Shown: positions 1 to 11,343, counted from the first letter of the stretch. The stretch is DNA of 64,000 nucleotides from Ashinkailepas kermadecensis (GCA_034440615.1 JAOTOM010004056.1:87001-151000), one strand, 5' to 3'. The notes: a model not told the origin generated them from the sequence alone. Translations and numbers: made by a program.

Positions 1-262
1 GGTTAAGACAGTATTTCTTCACCAACAGGGTAGTAGAACACTGGAACCAGCTGCCAGAGACCATTGTCAGTAGCAGCACACTGAACATCTTTAAAAACAG
101 CATAGACAATCATTATCAGAATAAAGGGCTTGTTTTTCTGTATTCCAGGGACGGTTGATCAACGGATTTGGTGGGCAACTGGTTCAGTGTCCAGAGTGCA
201 ACCAAGAAGGGCCTTTGTGGCTCATAGTTGCACTGATCTTTTATGTCTTTGTCTTTACAGAA
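1..262 (+). mobile_element. 3' end of a CR1-like LINE (copy 1, cut by window edge)
   Basis: The first ~159 bases encode the last ~50 residues of a CR1-like ORF2 (including FFTNRVVEHWNQLPE), closely matching the C-termini of the three other copies in this window. A stop follows, then about 100 bases of 3' UTR ending in a short TTATGTC/TTTGTC-type repeat, as in the copy at 5785-10165. CR1-like elements characteristically end in short tandem repeats rather than poly(A). The 5' part lies outside the window, so its length and integrity cannot be judged. No target-site duplication can be assessed. Confidence 0.85.
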
Positions 263-265
263 ATA

Positions 266-835
266 CCAAAGGCCAATGTAAATGGCAAGTAACCTTGAGT
301 TAAAGCCATTTGATTTCTGCACAGCTCTTTGGAAGAACAAGGCTGTAATGACCAAAAAGGACGAAACAATCTGGTTGATTCATTATTTGGGCTTAAGGGT
401 GCATACTTTAACCGGCGACCACTTAATGCGTGAAATCCTCCTGGAAGTATGTATCTACCTATACCCCGGCCGTAACCAGCCCTACTCCAGCCTTGTCTCA
501 ACTGCGTCAGCCACGCACAAGTTAACTTGCAGTCGGAGATTACGCGATTTTCCGACTACACCGCCTGCACCGACTACAAATGTGTGACGTCATAGCAAAA
601 GTACCTGAGGCGAAACTCTGACGCGTTTGATTGGCTCCTTGTTTTCCGCTTACTCCGACTGCACCGTATACATGCTTGCCGAACATGGCTCTTGCCCAAC
701 ACATCCTCGAAAAAGTTTAGTATGTATATTTACTAAGAGGGCAAGTGTGTTTAGTATGAATATTTATTAAACTTCCGAAAGTTTAGTAGGTATTGTTTCT
801 AAAGTTGCCTATGGAGATATGCACAATGTCGCATA
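266..835. other. Intergenic, no recognisable gene
   Basis: Both strands were examined. Only short open frames without recognisable motifs are present. There is an AT-rich stretch near 715-830 with repeated TTTAGTATG-like words. Nothing else can be supported. Confidence 0.5.
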
Positions 836-2465
836 TACTTGATGACGTCATGGCCGAAAAATTTGTTTCGGAGGATCCTGGTTCTGGTTAAGTTAGATTA
901 TATTATGTTACAATACATTTTATATATTATGCTACGTTATCTTAGTCTAGGTTAGGTTAGGTTAGATTATTTTATTTATTCTATGACGTCATCAATTGTA
1001 TCGACCGCCGTTGAATTAAAGTAATCATTTGCAGTTAAAATTAGTGATCGCATCGTCTTCATCACGTCAGAAATCATACTATTACACAAAAATGCCACAA
1101 AATCAAATTTTACCTTGATCATCGTAATATTTACCACAATACCATCTGAACCACAGGCGTGAATTCCAAAATGGCACGCAAGTTTGAAGCCCATATGGCA
1201 CAACAGGAGCGTAGAGAGATTCCGTCACGTTAGAACAGCAACCTTTACGGCCTACGTGAGATAATTTGCACGATTTGAGCATCTGTGGGTTTTATTTGAT
1301 CGAACCAGGTGTGTTGTTTTATATACCTTAAAGGGAGCGCGTGCCCCTCAACGTTGGCTTTGCTCCCAAATAATTTAAACTTTTAACATGTGACCTTACA
1401 ATCAATTTGTGCTCCCAATCAATTTGGGCTTGCTCATTGTCTTCATGCATTGTGTCCCCATCCCCAATAATTGTTAGTAATCAACACCCATGGATCCAAC
1501 ATCTGTAGGCCTCACGTGGTCCAGCATTTGCAAGCTTCATGCGATTTTAGCATATGAAGCTTTATCCGCAAGGCTTGACACGGTCCAACATCCGTAGGTT
1601 TTGCGCAATTAGGATCAAACGTCTGTAGGTGTTACGGGATCCAATGTCCGCAGATTGGGTTAGGCTATGTAAATTTAGGTTATGCTAGGAAGGTTACGAG
1701 GAAGCTGACATGTTCAGTTGTCTTGGTGTGTTCAATTACTAAGAAGTATATTAAAAAATTTCATCACTTTGTGCATAGGTAAAACTTCTTCATATGGTAT
1801 CCCAAAATCCTAAGAATACGCGGCAGAATTCCCGCCTTTGCTACATTAGTATTTTAATAGTCGTGCCCGGTATATACCGCCTTGGTCGTGCCACATTTCA
1901 CCTCTCACTTCTCGTGGTGGTACCGTGCTAACCGCGTTTCCAAGGTGGGTCGGTAGGCAGGTAGCTACCAAGGTACCTATTTGTGGATGTAGCGGTACTG
2001 TTGTTTTGCATTTGTTCACCGCCCGTTACGTCCTCATAAAGCATCGGTACATTGTGCTTTTTAGTGGGAAAATATTTCAAGGCGTAGGGAACTTCAACGT
2101 CGAATATTATGAAAAATATTAGGTAAATATCAAGATTAATGTAAAATGCGATTTTGGGATTTTTTTTAAAACATGGTATTTTAACGTAAAAATGACGATG
2201 TGACCAATCATTTTCTCTGCAAATGATTACTTTTAAGTCCGCGACGGTTGAATACGTCGTAATTATTTGATGATGTCATATGCATTAAGTCAGGGACAAA
2301 ACAAAAAATAAAATAACCTAACCTAACCTAACCTAGACTAAGATAATGTACCATAATATATAAAATATATTCCATCATAATATAATCTAACCTAACCTAA
2401 CCTAACCTGACCGGAAAACCAGAATTGTCAGATATTTTTTTTTGGCCCTGATGTCATCAAATATA
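836..2465. repeat. Foldback element with long inverted arms carrying TTAGG tracts
   Basis: The segment around 836-1100 is repeated in inverted orientation at about 2180-2465. Shared landmarks, in mirrored order, are a GATGACGTCAT-type block at the outer end, (GGTTA)n tracts, TTATCTTAGTCTAGG, a second GACGTCATCA block and AGTAATCATTTGCAG. The arms are imperfect, so this is an old insertion. TTAGG-type tracts lie at about 950-967, and their complements at about 2318-2335 and 2388-2408. No protein-coding potential is seen in the ~1.1 kb between the arms. It could be a non-autonomous transposon or a locally inverted duplication. Confidence 0.7.
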
Positions 2466-2840
2466 TTACAAATAAAATAATATGGCTTTGCAAGGAATTT
2501 CCGGCCCTAACTGACTTGCTGGCACGGCATGTTGCGAGTATTCATTATCGGAGATAATGTCGAATTAAGGTAGAAACATAAGGTTTTCAATGTCAGAGTA
2601 TTAAATCGAGTACATGAAGTGTTGAATGTCTTCTTTATCTCATCTGACACACCAGGTATGGATAATTATATGCAATGTGCTATATTTGCAGAGTGAAGAT
2701 TATGATCGTGCATTTGTTTGCCAACTGAAAAGTAATCATTTGCAGAGAAAATGAGTGGTCACATCATCATCTTTACATTAAAATACCCTGTATTAAAAAA
2801 ATCCCCAAAATCACATTTTACCTTGATCTTGATATATACC
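2128..2840. repeat. Second inverted pairing sharing the foldback inner arm
   Basis: The inner arm at about 2128-2245 (AAAATGCGATTTTGGG, then AAATGATTACTTTTA) recurs inverted at about 2725-2830 (AGTAATCATTTGCAGAGAAA, then AAAATCACATTTTACC). The same module therefore occurs three times in alternating orientation between 1.0 and 2.84 kb. This suggests nested insertions of the same element or repeated local inversion. Confidence 0.6.
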
Positions 2841-2876
2841 AAATATTATATACCTAGGTAGGTACCTACCTACCTA

Positions 2877-3452
2877 GGGGAAGAGGGGGGGGGTCTGAAC
2901 ACTTCAGGCATTATGCAACAAATAGCTCTACTGCTGCTTCTGTATGGCTGAACCATTAATTGTACTGTGTTTACTGAACACAAAAATGAACAAGCTATCC
3001 ATATTCAAACAGTTCCTTTGAATGAAAATCCTCTAACCACTTTCAAAGAGCAACTTTAAAACAATGATTATTTTATAGTAGTGTGCTGTATTCTGAACAT
3101 GAAAATGTTGTTGTTCAGGATTACCTCACAGTAGCTGTTTGGTACAAGCTATTAGTAGCCACTAAAAAATGCTGGTGTAATTGCACAGAAAAATTGAAAG
3201 TCACTTCCTTATGGTTTCCTTAAGCCAACTGCTCTGGGAAGCCTAACATGGTTCCTGTGAACTTTGCAACCTCCATACACAAAGAATAGGTTTAATTATG
3301 TGATCAGACTTTCTTATTTTGGTAGAGACAGGTCCATCATTTATGAATACTACTATCTTTTTGTTATTTATGCACTGAACATGATGTGGGAGACGACCAA
3401 AGGTAGGTGTTCAGGAAACAGAACATGTTCAGATACCCCCCCCCTCTTCCCC
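2877..3452. mobile_element. MITE with TA duplication and GGGGAAGAGG termini
   Basis: The left end reads TA then GGGGAAGAGGGGGGG and TCTGAAC. The right end is its reverse complement: GTTCAGATA, a C run, CTCTTCCCC, then TA. The inverted termini are about 25 bases and the element is 576 bp. A TA duplication is the signature of Tc1/mariner-superfamily transposition. No transposase is encoded, so this is a non-autonomous element. CCTAGGTAGG-type sequence flanks both sides. Confidence 0.72.
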
Positions 3453-3454
3453 TA

Positions 3455-3886
3455 CCTAGGTAATAGATATTAATTCAGCTCCCTCTCAACCAAGTCGTCA
3501 GCAATATTTCAGAGAGAAACTGAATGTTATCCATTCAAGAAAGCACTACTTTTCTTGTACAAGTAGCACCAGTATAGGGTGCCAATATGTGCCTTGTACT
3601 GGATGAACAAGGGCCAGTGTCAAAATTGAAGCATAGTCAAATCTCCATGCAAGAGTATCAGCCATGGCTCATTGCCTTGGGTTCTTGGTAGGTAGGTAGT
3701 TACCTAGTTAGGCAGGTAGGTAGATGCCAACCTCATTACCAATGCAGCTGCACAATTTTTAGCATGTAGGTAGGTAGGTATGCAGAGCTGGAAATTTAAA
3801 GTTGCTGTGGGTATACATGATAGGTGTAAAATATTTAAAATAGCTTTGGTTTGGTTAGTTAGGTGGGTACACAGAAATGAAGGATC
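3455..3886. other. Intergenic with short GTAG tetranucleotide tracts
   Basis: Imperfect (GTAG)n/(TAGG)n tracts lie at about 3686-3722 and 3764-3781. Similar tracts occur at 2860-2875, 45755-45805 and 49352-49396. No gene is recognised. Confidence 0.55.
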
Positions 3887-3888
3887 TA

Positions 3889-4596
3889 ATTCAGTTAGGG
3901 AAACTGGTTTTATTTTACATTTTTGGAAACCTTCCATTTTTGGAAATTACTTCCATGATTGGGAACCTTATTTTCCAAAAATGCGAATGCAAAACTATGT
4001 TCTATTTATGAATCTGTGTTTCTGCCACAATTACAACCATTGAGACAAAATCAAAGTCACCATGCCCAAAAATCCAACTCACCGTGACAACCTCAACCAT
4101 GCCACTGGATGCACTGCCTCATGGCTTCACCATCCTTGTTTTTCTAAATTGCTGCACTTGAACTATCGGATTTGTTGGAATACACAGAGTGTATTTTGTG
4201 AATAAAATGCAAGTTTAAAACAAAACCAGGGTGAACAGTCATTAAAATAACAACATATTAACCTACTTCAACTGGAGATATTTCCCTGATACACTGTAGC
4301 TGACTTTAAAAAAATATTGAAAATATACTATAACTAGTGTTTCCTTAGGTGCAAAGCCCAACTGATATAATAAGGTGCTATCATATAGATGCAACCAGCT
4401 ACAACAAACAATTTTTATTTAACTCAAGCTAAAATTGATTTGAGTGCAGTGATGATGTAATAGCTTCCAAAAATGGGAACACTGACACACCAGCATTCCC
4501 ATTTTTGGAAAATAGCATTCCCAATTATGGAAGCAATTTCAAAAAATGGAAAGTTTCCAAAAATGGAATATAAAACCACTGTTTCCCCAACTGAAT
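3889..4596. mobile_element. MITE with ~100-bp inverted repeats and TA duplication
   Basis: The termini ATTCAGTTAGGGAAAC (left) and GTTTCCCCAACTGAAT (right) are flanked by TA on both sides. The inverted similarity extends about 100 bases inward through repeated TTTTTGGAAA/TTTCCAAAAA motifs (left arm ~3889-3990, right arm ~4495-4596). The element is 708 bp without coding capacity. The TA duplication suggests Tc1/mariner-type mobilisation. Confidence 0.72.
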
Positions 4597-4612
4597 TACT
4601 GAAAGAATCCCT

Positions 4613-4660
4613 ATGGGCACAAAATGACCTTGGCAGTCGACGCACCCCTAAACTCCAATC
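4613..4660 (+). repeat. Dispersed repeat tail, copy 1 of 4
   Basis: CAGTCGACGCACCCCTAA followed by an ACTCCAATCC-like tail matches segments at 13655-13700, 58258-58325 and, inverted, 11070-11135. This is the most diverged of the four copies. Confidence 0.5.
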
Positions 4661-5748
4661 CACCACCACCACCACTGAAAGAATCCTGTACAAAGGAAAT
4701 GATCAGAAATATTTGGTGACACTGTAAATTTAGTGGTTGAGTATGGGTTCCTTCAATGTATGTGACTTGTGAAGTACAGCCTGTTGCTCCAGTGATAATC
4801 CAACCTGCTCTTATGATTGTTTATAAGCATGAAGTGTTGACAACTTCTGGAGGGGTCACTCACTCAGTTACAGCATTAAAATAATGGTTTTTTGTTCGGT
4901 GTGGGATGTCGAAACGAGCACAGTAGGATGTCAAAATTTGCCATGCAATTAGTGTCATTTAAAATGCTGTTGATGTCCTCAGACTAAAATTTGAACCAAT
5001 GGTATAGGTACTTATGACTGTACCTTCATTTGCTCATTTGTTTTGAGATTCATAATTTAGAAAGAGCTATATTTGGGATAGGGGTAATGTATATGCTATA
5101 AACTGGTATTGCATGTCATATAACAATATAGGTAATCCCTTTACCTGAAATTGTGTTGCAAAATGCTCGCATCTCACCATTCATCATGAGAGCATGCACA
5201 TGATACTTATAAACAAGATACTGTCAGAAAGGAGACACAAAGACTTCATATGCATGCATCAAGGAGCAGGATGTCAATACTTCTTGGAGAAGGATGTCAA
5301 TTGAATGTTCAGAAAGTGGCATATTCCACCCTACTTCACGGATAATTTATCACTGCTCAGTTACCTAGTTTGGTGTTTAGTTTTTCTTTCATTAGTTTGT
5401 GGGTTCCAATCCTGCAACTGGCAGGATTCCTGAGTCCACCCATGATCAATTGGTGTGAGTGATTAGTGATGCTATGTGGCCTAGCAAACAGTCAAATCCA
5501 TCATGAAATAACTCTAGGTTCTTAACTCCTGGAAGCAGGGCTGGAGATTGCTCATGAAGCAAGGGGGTCTAAGTCTTTCTAGACATATTCAGATTAAATA
5601 GGGAAAGTGACAAGTTAATATGAGCACAGTACCAAACCATGGGAGGTCCTGACCCCCTGGCACACTCAGGGCTATCCAGCCATGTATGGAAGGCTAATCC
5701 ACAGTGAAACTAGGTACTCAGAAGCTAAAGAAGTGTAGTCTGTTCAAG
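4661..5748. other. Intergenic, no recognisable gene
   Basis: AT-rich single-copy-looking sequence with no supported coding region. No inverted termini or tandem repeats were noticed. Confidence 0.5.
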
Positions 5749-5788
5749 CTACTATATCATTTTTGTCTGCTCAAAAATGATATAGTAG
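5749..5788. other. Perfect 16-bp-arm hairpin at the LINE 5' boundary
   Basis: CTACTATATCATTTTT, an 8-base loop and AAAAATGATATAGTAG form a perfect stem-loop. It overlaps the first four bases of the duplicated LINE leader that starts at 5785, so it may mark the element's 5' end or its target. Confidence 0.6.
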
Positions 5789-6110
5789 ACAGGTGGAGCG
5801 ACCACGTAGCTTAGGTTTCTGTTAGCATAGAGGAATAAGTCTGTGTCCACTTGGTGTTTAAGTTTAAGATAGACTTTAAGATTAAGATAGTGAGCTTAAA
5901 TTACACTAGGTACCTTCTAGAATTATCGATCAGCCACGTGAACGCTTTGTAGACGGGTGGTGCGGTCTCGTGGCTTAGGTTTCTGTAGTGTAGAGGGATA
6001 AGTCAGTGTCTTTTTGGTGTTTAAGTTTAAGATAGAGCTTAGGACTAAAATAGTGAGCTTAAATTACCACTAGGTATATTTGCAATATACTGGTGTAATT
6101 GCAAAGGTAT
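5785..6110 (+). promoter_or_regulatory. Tandemly duplicated LINE 5' leader (two ~164-bp units)
   Basis: Unit 1 starts at 5785 (GTAGACAGGTGGAGCG) and unit 2 at 5949 (GTAGACGGGTGGTGCG). Both contain GCTTAGGTTTCTGT, GGTGTTTAAGTTTAAGATAG and AGTGAGCTTAAATTAC-like blocks in the same order, offset by 164 bases. Tandem 5' monomers act as internal promoters in some LINEs such as mouse L1. A promoter role here is inference from position only. Confidence 0.65.
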
Positions 6111-6202
6111 CTAGGCTTTTTTTAATTTTAGTTTGGTTTAGTTGGAGTTTGTAGCTGGTGGGAGTCGGGATAACTTTATTTTAAAAAAAAATAATTAAAA
6201 AA

Positions 6203-7072
6203 ATGCAAGGCGACTGTGAGAAGTGTAAGTGTATGGTAGTCATTGGGGACTTGTGTAAGAAAGTAGATATGTTAGCAAGGGAGGTGGAGCATCTGAAGTG
6301 TTTGGTGGCAGGGCCCACCATAGGAAATGTCAGCCAGGCAAGCCAGGTGCAGGAGTCTAGGAGTGATAGGGGTGGAGATAGTATGGACCATGATAGTAGA
6401 GAGTGGAAAGTAGCTAGACGCCAGAGTACGAGACTAGCTTTAAGGAAAATTGACAAAGGCATTGAAACTAATAATAGATTTGAGGTACTGCAAGAGAGAG
6501 ATAGTAATGCTGCTAAGGAGGAAGGTAGGAACGACCAGGTAGCTGATGATAGAGAGGGGGAAGTTTTAGTTATAGGGGACTCAAGAGTGAGGTACATGGA
6601 CCATACTTTTTGTAGCAGGAACCCCAACAAACGGACTCGTGTTTGCTACCCAGGGGCCCAGGTAAAGGACGTTGGTGATAGGATAGAAGAAGTGATGAAG
6701 GGTAGTGGAGAGAGCACAACAGTAATTGTGCAGGTTGGTGTAAATGATGTAGGAAAAGCAAAAACAGAGGAAACAATACAAGAGTATAGGGCTTTGATAG
6801 GTAGGTTAGCTGTGAGTAGGAAACGGGGAATGGTAACATCCATCCTCCCTATGGTTAACGCAAGCATAGAGTGGTACTCGAGGGCCATTGGGCTGAGTAC
6901 CAGGGTGGCCAAGATTTGTAAGGAACTTGGGGTGGGGTTCTTGGATTTGTGGAGGGATTTCTGGGGGAGGACTGAAATGTTTGCATTAGATGGGTTACAT
7001 TTGAGCAAGAGAGAAGTTGAATTGCTCAGCAATAGGTATGAGGAGGCTCTCAATAGGAAACAGGGAAACTAG
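6203..7072 (+). CDS. CR1-like LINE ORF1: SGNH-hydrolase (esterase) protein
   Basis: This is an intact 289-residue frame. The N-terminus has a cysteine cluster (GDCEKCKC) followed by a short heptad-like stretch (residues ~18-35) that could oligomerise. A charged linker follows. From about residue 118 comes an SGNH/GDSL fold: block I VIGDS with nucleophile Ser127, block III GVND with oxyanion Asn181, and block V DGLH with Asp263 and His266. Esterase-bearing ORF1 proteins are established for CR1-like elements, where they are thought to help the RNP associate with lipid or chaperone RNA; the true substrate is not known. The start at 6203 follows an A-rich tract and precedes the cysteine motif. 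The frame has survived although ORF2 downstream is broken. Confidence 0.87.
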   Translation: MQGDCEKCKCMVVIGDLCKKVDMLAREVEHLKCLVAGPTIGNVSQASQVQESRSDRGGDSMDHDSREWKVARRQSTRLALRKIDKGIETNNRFEVLQERDSNAAKEEGRNDQVADDREGEVLVIGDSRVRYMDHTFCSRNPNKRTRVCYPGAQVKDVGDRIEEVMKGSGESTTVIVQVGVNDVGKAKTEETIQEYRALIGRLAVSRKRGMVTSILPMVNASIEWYSRAIGLSTRVAKICKELGVGFLDLWRDFWGRTEMFALDGLHLSKREVELLSNRYEEALNRKQGN

Positions 7073-7099
7073 GCAGGTCATGGGGGGATGTAGCTGATA

Positions 7100-10055
7100 G
7101 AGAGAGAAGTCTTGCAAACACCTCACAGTCAGCAAATAGGGGTAGCAGTAGATCCAGGGGGCAGAGTGGTAGCTCATCCAGAGATGATAGAGCTACTCAA
7201 CATGAAAAAGCCAAAGAGGGTTATGGAACTTTTGTTAAGTGTATGATTCTTAATGCTCAGAGCATTCGATCCAAATTTGATGAGTTCAAGTGTTATGTTG
7301 TTGAGGAGAAACCAGATTTTGTTTGCATTACTGAGGCATGGGTCAGTGAGGGATATTTTGGGGATAACTTACAGGACTATGAGATCCAGGGATACAATAT
7401 GTGTTCATGCAATAGGGGTCCAGCAGTGAAAGGGGATGGTGTAATGCTCTATGTGAATAGCTTATACAGTTCTCAGAAAGTAGCAGATGGGGTAAAAAAT
7501 GTGTCTGTGGAGTCCATTTGGCTTGATGTTGCTGTGGGAAGAGGCAACAGCAATAAACTGAGGATTGGAGCTTTGTATCGATCAGGAACCTTGCCACATT
7601 CTCAGCAACTGGAGCTCGATAAGGTGATTTGTGAGGAAATCAGTAGAAACTTTCAGAGGAAATGCCTTATTCTTGGTGACTTTAATCTAAAAGGATATGA
7701 AAATGTTGGTGTTGGCTCCCCATCATGTAAACTGTTTAGGAAATGCCTTGAAGAGGACTTGTTCTTACACCAGTTTGTAATGGAACCAACCAGGCAGGGC
7801 TCATTCTTGGACCTTGTCTTCTCAGATTTAAGTGATTTAGTTCAAGACTTGACTGTAGGAGAAACCCTGGGAAGAAGTGACCATAACATAGTGAGATTTA
7901 AGGTACAAATAGCAGGGACAATCAAGGATAACTTGGCAAAGATTCCAAATTTTAACAGGGCAGACTTTGACTCCATGAGAGAGGCTTTAAGTGCCATAAA
8001 ATGGGAAGAATAATTTTGTATTTAAATGCCTGTGAAATGTGGGAAAAGTTCAAATCTTACTTGAGGGAAATTCAGATTAGACATGTCCCCCAAAAGCAAA
8101 GGTGCAAAAGAAGGGTAGGAAAGCCAGCATGGCTTACACCAGATTTGAGGAGATCAATTAAGGCTAAGAAAGATGCATTTAGAGTATTTAAGGAAGCTTC
8201 AAATATCGTAAATCTAAGGTCGTATCAAAAGGCTAGAGATGCTGTGAAGCAGAAAACCAGAGCAGCAAGGCGGGCAAAATAATTCAATTTGGCTAGGAAC
8301 TGTAGTGGGGACAGTAAAAAGTTATTTAGATTCTACAAGCTAAGTAAAGTTTGAAGCACAATTGGTCCACTGGAAGTAAATGGGACTATATTGAGTGAGG
8401 ATGGTGAGATGGTTGAGGAACTGAGCAGGCAGTTTAAATCAGTGTTTACAGTGGAGGATGTGACAAATTTGCCAACCGTGAACCACAGTTCAGTGACAGG
8501 TGATCAGATACACAATGTTGATTTCATTGATAGTGATGTTGTTTTCAATTATATCAGAAACATAAAGCCAAACAAGGCAGCAGGACCTGATGGAGTTTAT
8601 GCTAGGGTATTGCGGGAAGCTGAAAAGGAACTGGCAATTCCACTTAGTATAATATTTTGTAGATCAGTTTCACAAAATGAAATTCCAACAGATTGGAAAA
8701 GGGCAAATGTAGGTCCTATTTTCAAGAAAGGAGAAAGAGGGAAAGTTGAAAATTATAGGCCAGTAAGCCTCACATCCCTAGTCTGCAAGGTACTCGAATC
8801 AATTATCAAAGATAGAATAGTTAGTTTTCTGGAATGAAACAGATTGATTCAAGATACTCCACATGGGTTTAGAAAAGGAAGATCGTGTCTCACAAATCTC
8901 TTGGACTTTTTTAATTTTGCTACAGAACAATTTGATCAGGGAAATCAGGTTGATGTAGCATATCTTGACTTTAGTAAGGCCTTTGACAAGGTACCCCATA
9001 AACGGTTAATGATGCAGCTTCAGGTCCATGGCATTGCAGGTAGCATCCTAAAATATATTGAGTTGTGGCTTTCAGATAGACAGCAGAGAGTGATGCTTAA
9101 TGGTACAAAGTCATCATGGCAAAATATTCTTAGTGGAGTCCCTCAGGGGTCGGTACTGGGGCCACTGTTGTTCATTATATTTGTGAATATCATTGAATGT
9201 GGCCTAAGCAGTAAGGTTTTGAAATTTGCGGATGATTTGAAGATCTGTATGGCAATAACAGGGCACAATGAGCAGGTTTTGCTGCAGAACGACTTAGACG
9301 AGCTTGTGAAGTGGTCCGAAAAATGGCAAATGAAGTTTAATTTTGATAAGTGCAAAGTCATGCATGTAGGTAGGCAGCATCTGAAGGCGCCATACTTGAT
9401 GGATGGCCAAGTACTATCTGTGACTCAGCAGGAGAAGGACTTAGGTGTTTTTTTTTACACAAAATTGGGGGCATCAGAACAAACCAAAGAAGCCAGGAAG
9501 AAGGCACTAAGAATGCTTGGGGCGATACAGAGGAATGTGTCATACAAAAGTGAGGAGGTCATCAGGAAGCTTTACTGTGCATATGTCAGGCCACATTTAG
9601 AATACTGTGTCCAAGCTTGGTCCCCTAGTGATGAGAAAGATTGTTGGCTTTTAGAGAGAGTACAAAAGAGGACAACAAAAATAGTTAATGGTATAGGCAA
9701 CCTGGCATATGAGGAAAGATTGAAGAAATTGAATATGTTTTTACTTAGATATAGAAGGCTGAGAGGAGATCTCATCGAGGTTTTTAAATTTGTTCATGGT
9801 CAGGAACAGGGATATCTCAGGGAAATGTTTGAATTTAACAGAAATGATGCAATTAGAGGTCATCAATTCAAAATTAAAGTTAATCACAGCAGGACAAGGT
9901 TAAGACAGTCTTTCTTCACCAACAGGGTAGTAGAACACTGGAACCAGGTGCCAGGAACAATTGTCAGTAGCAACACACTGAACATCTTTAAAAACGGCAT
10001 AGACAATCATTATAAGAATAGGGGGCTTGTTTTTCTGTATTCCAGGGAGGGCTAA
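7100..10055 (+). pseudogene. CR1-like ORF2 (endonuclease-reverse transcriptase), disrupted
   Basis: The endonuclease part runs from MILNAQSIRS at 7243 (the frame is probably open from ~7100). It has ITEAW, LGDFN and SDHNIVRF as expected for the metal-dependent active site. The RT part has GPDG, RPVSLTSL, SKAFDKVPH, GVPQGSVLGPLLF and the catalytic FADD, followed by the CR1-type C-terminal domain to 10055. Against the copies at 24.5 and 37.1 kb there is a one-base deletion and premature stop near 8010, then stops at ~8281, ~8353 and ~8836. The reading frame after the deletion is otherwise kept to the end. The element is therefore inactive although its RT core residues are intact. Confidence 0.88.
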
Positions 10056-10165
10056 TTGACAGATTTGGTGGGCAACTGGTTCAGTGTACAAAGTGCAACC
10101 AAGAAGGGCCCTTGTGGCTCATAGTTGCACTGATCTTTTATGTCCTTATGTCTTTATTTTCTTAC

Positions 10166-11069
10166 CTCACGCTTTTTTTTGCATTTAATGCATGTATTCA
10201 ATTTCCTTGTTGCAGATTTTTGACATCCCTGTACACTTCAGTGCAGATTTTTCCATGGATGGTGTGCCTCATCAAACAGTTTGCCATGCTTTGCAGCCTG
10301 ACTGGCCAGGCACTATTATGGAAGGTAAATTCCATCTTTCCACAAAATCATTCATTGCTTTTGGGCTCGAAATATCATGAAAGGAAAGCCACTTTCATAT
10401 ATTGTTGGTCTATTGGATGAAGCTATGAAGCATGATATGCTTTGCCATGCTTCCAAAATAAAATAAAAACTGATCGCAATAATGTTTTCCTTGCTCCCGC
10501 CAAGCTCCAGAGGAACAAGACCATGAACAAGACAAATACTGTCGAAGATGCAATCTCATACGTTGCAGAACTCCTGGAGCTGCCTCATCAGGGTAGATAG
10601 TTCAGAAATTAGCAGGTTTTGTACAAAATAGTGTCAGGGTTAGTCACCATGGTAAGAAAATTCTCCCAAACATTGTGAAGCTATGGACAACAAAAAGCAT
10701 GCAATGAGCCACTTTGTGCCCTCCTACTCAATACATTTTAAATGCATTTTTGTTGTGTTCATAAAGTATTGAAGTACTGTCCAAGCATGATAACCAAACT
10801 TTTATGATGTAAGTCTAACATTTGGAGTCATACAGGAACCAAGTTAGTGCTTGAAGTCAATTTTGCAATGTAATTGTTGAAAGTGAAGAAATGCTGCACA
10901 AGTTGGTGTTTGTAATAATGCAAGATGGAGGTACTTAGACAAACATTTTTGGGCTAACAAATTGTTAAATCCCAACTAGAGCTGTTGAATTTGGTTCAGG
11001 GAAGGAATTATGTTCATGTGTGAATAAAACAAAGATTTGGCAAGTATTTTTGGATGCAAAATTTACAGC
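10166..11069. other. Intergenic, no recognisable gene
   Basis: Moderately AT-rich sequence without recognisable coding motifs, tandem repeats or inverted termini. Confidence 0.5.
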
Positions 11070-11135
11070 TAATTGATTGATTTATTGTTTCAGCTTAGGG
11101 GTGCATCAACTGCCACTGGTTATGCAGCGCCCAAA
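11070..11135 (-). repeat. Dispersed repeat tail, copy 2 of 4 (minus strand)
   Basis: The minus strand reads GGGCGCTGCATAACCAGTGG, then CAGTTGATGCACCCCTAAGC and an AATCAATCAAT tail. It is nearly identical to the plus-strand copy at 58258-58325. The tetranucleotide AATC tail suggests a SINE or LINE 3' end. Confidence 0.65.
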
Positions 11136-11343
11136 AATTTACAGCTAAGAAAAACTGGATATGTCCTGTATAATACTATACTCTATTAACACGCGCCCTG
11201 CAGGGCCTCTGAAAATTACGCGCACTGGAGGGGGGGGGGCGGGTTCCGCCCCCCCCCTAAGATCTCGGCTCCTAGTGAAGCTAGAGGGACCAAATTCGCA
11301 GGGTGGATGGGTACGGTAGTAAACTCTATTGTGTGCAAATTTC

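Larger units (their letters stand above)
5785..10165 (+). mobile_element. Nearly full-length CR1-like non-LTR retrotransposon (copy 2)
   Basis: In order it carries a duplicated 5' leader (5785-~6110), ORF1 with an SGNH esterase domain (6203-7072), ORF2 with an apurinic-like endonuclease and reverse transcriptase (from ~7100 to 10055, interrupted), and a ~100-base 3' UTR ending in TTATGTC-type repeats (~10135-10165). This is the standard layout of CR1-like elements whose ORF1 bears an esterase. The 3' UTR matches the copy at 1-262 but differs from the minus-strand copies at 24.1 and 36.5 kb. ORF2 is dead, so this copy cannot move autonomously. Confidence 0.88.

Noticed and set aside
950..2410. 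Chromosome end or true telomere
   Set aside because: The TTAGG-type tracts are only three to five units, lie in both orientations and are inside a repeated module.
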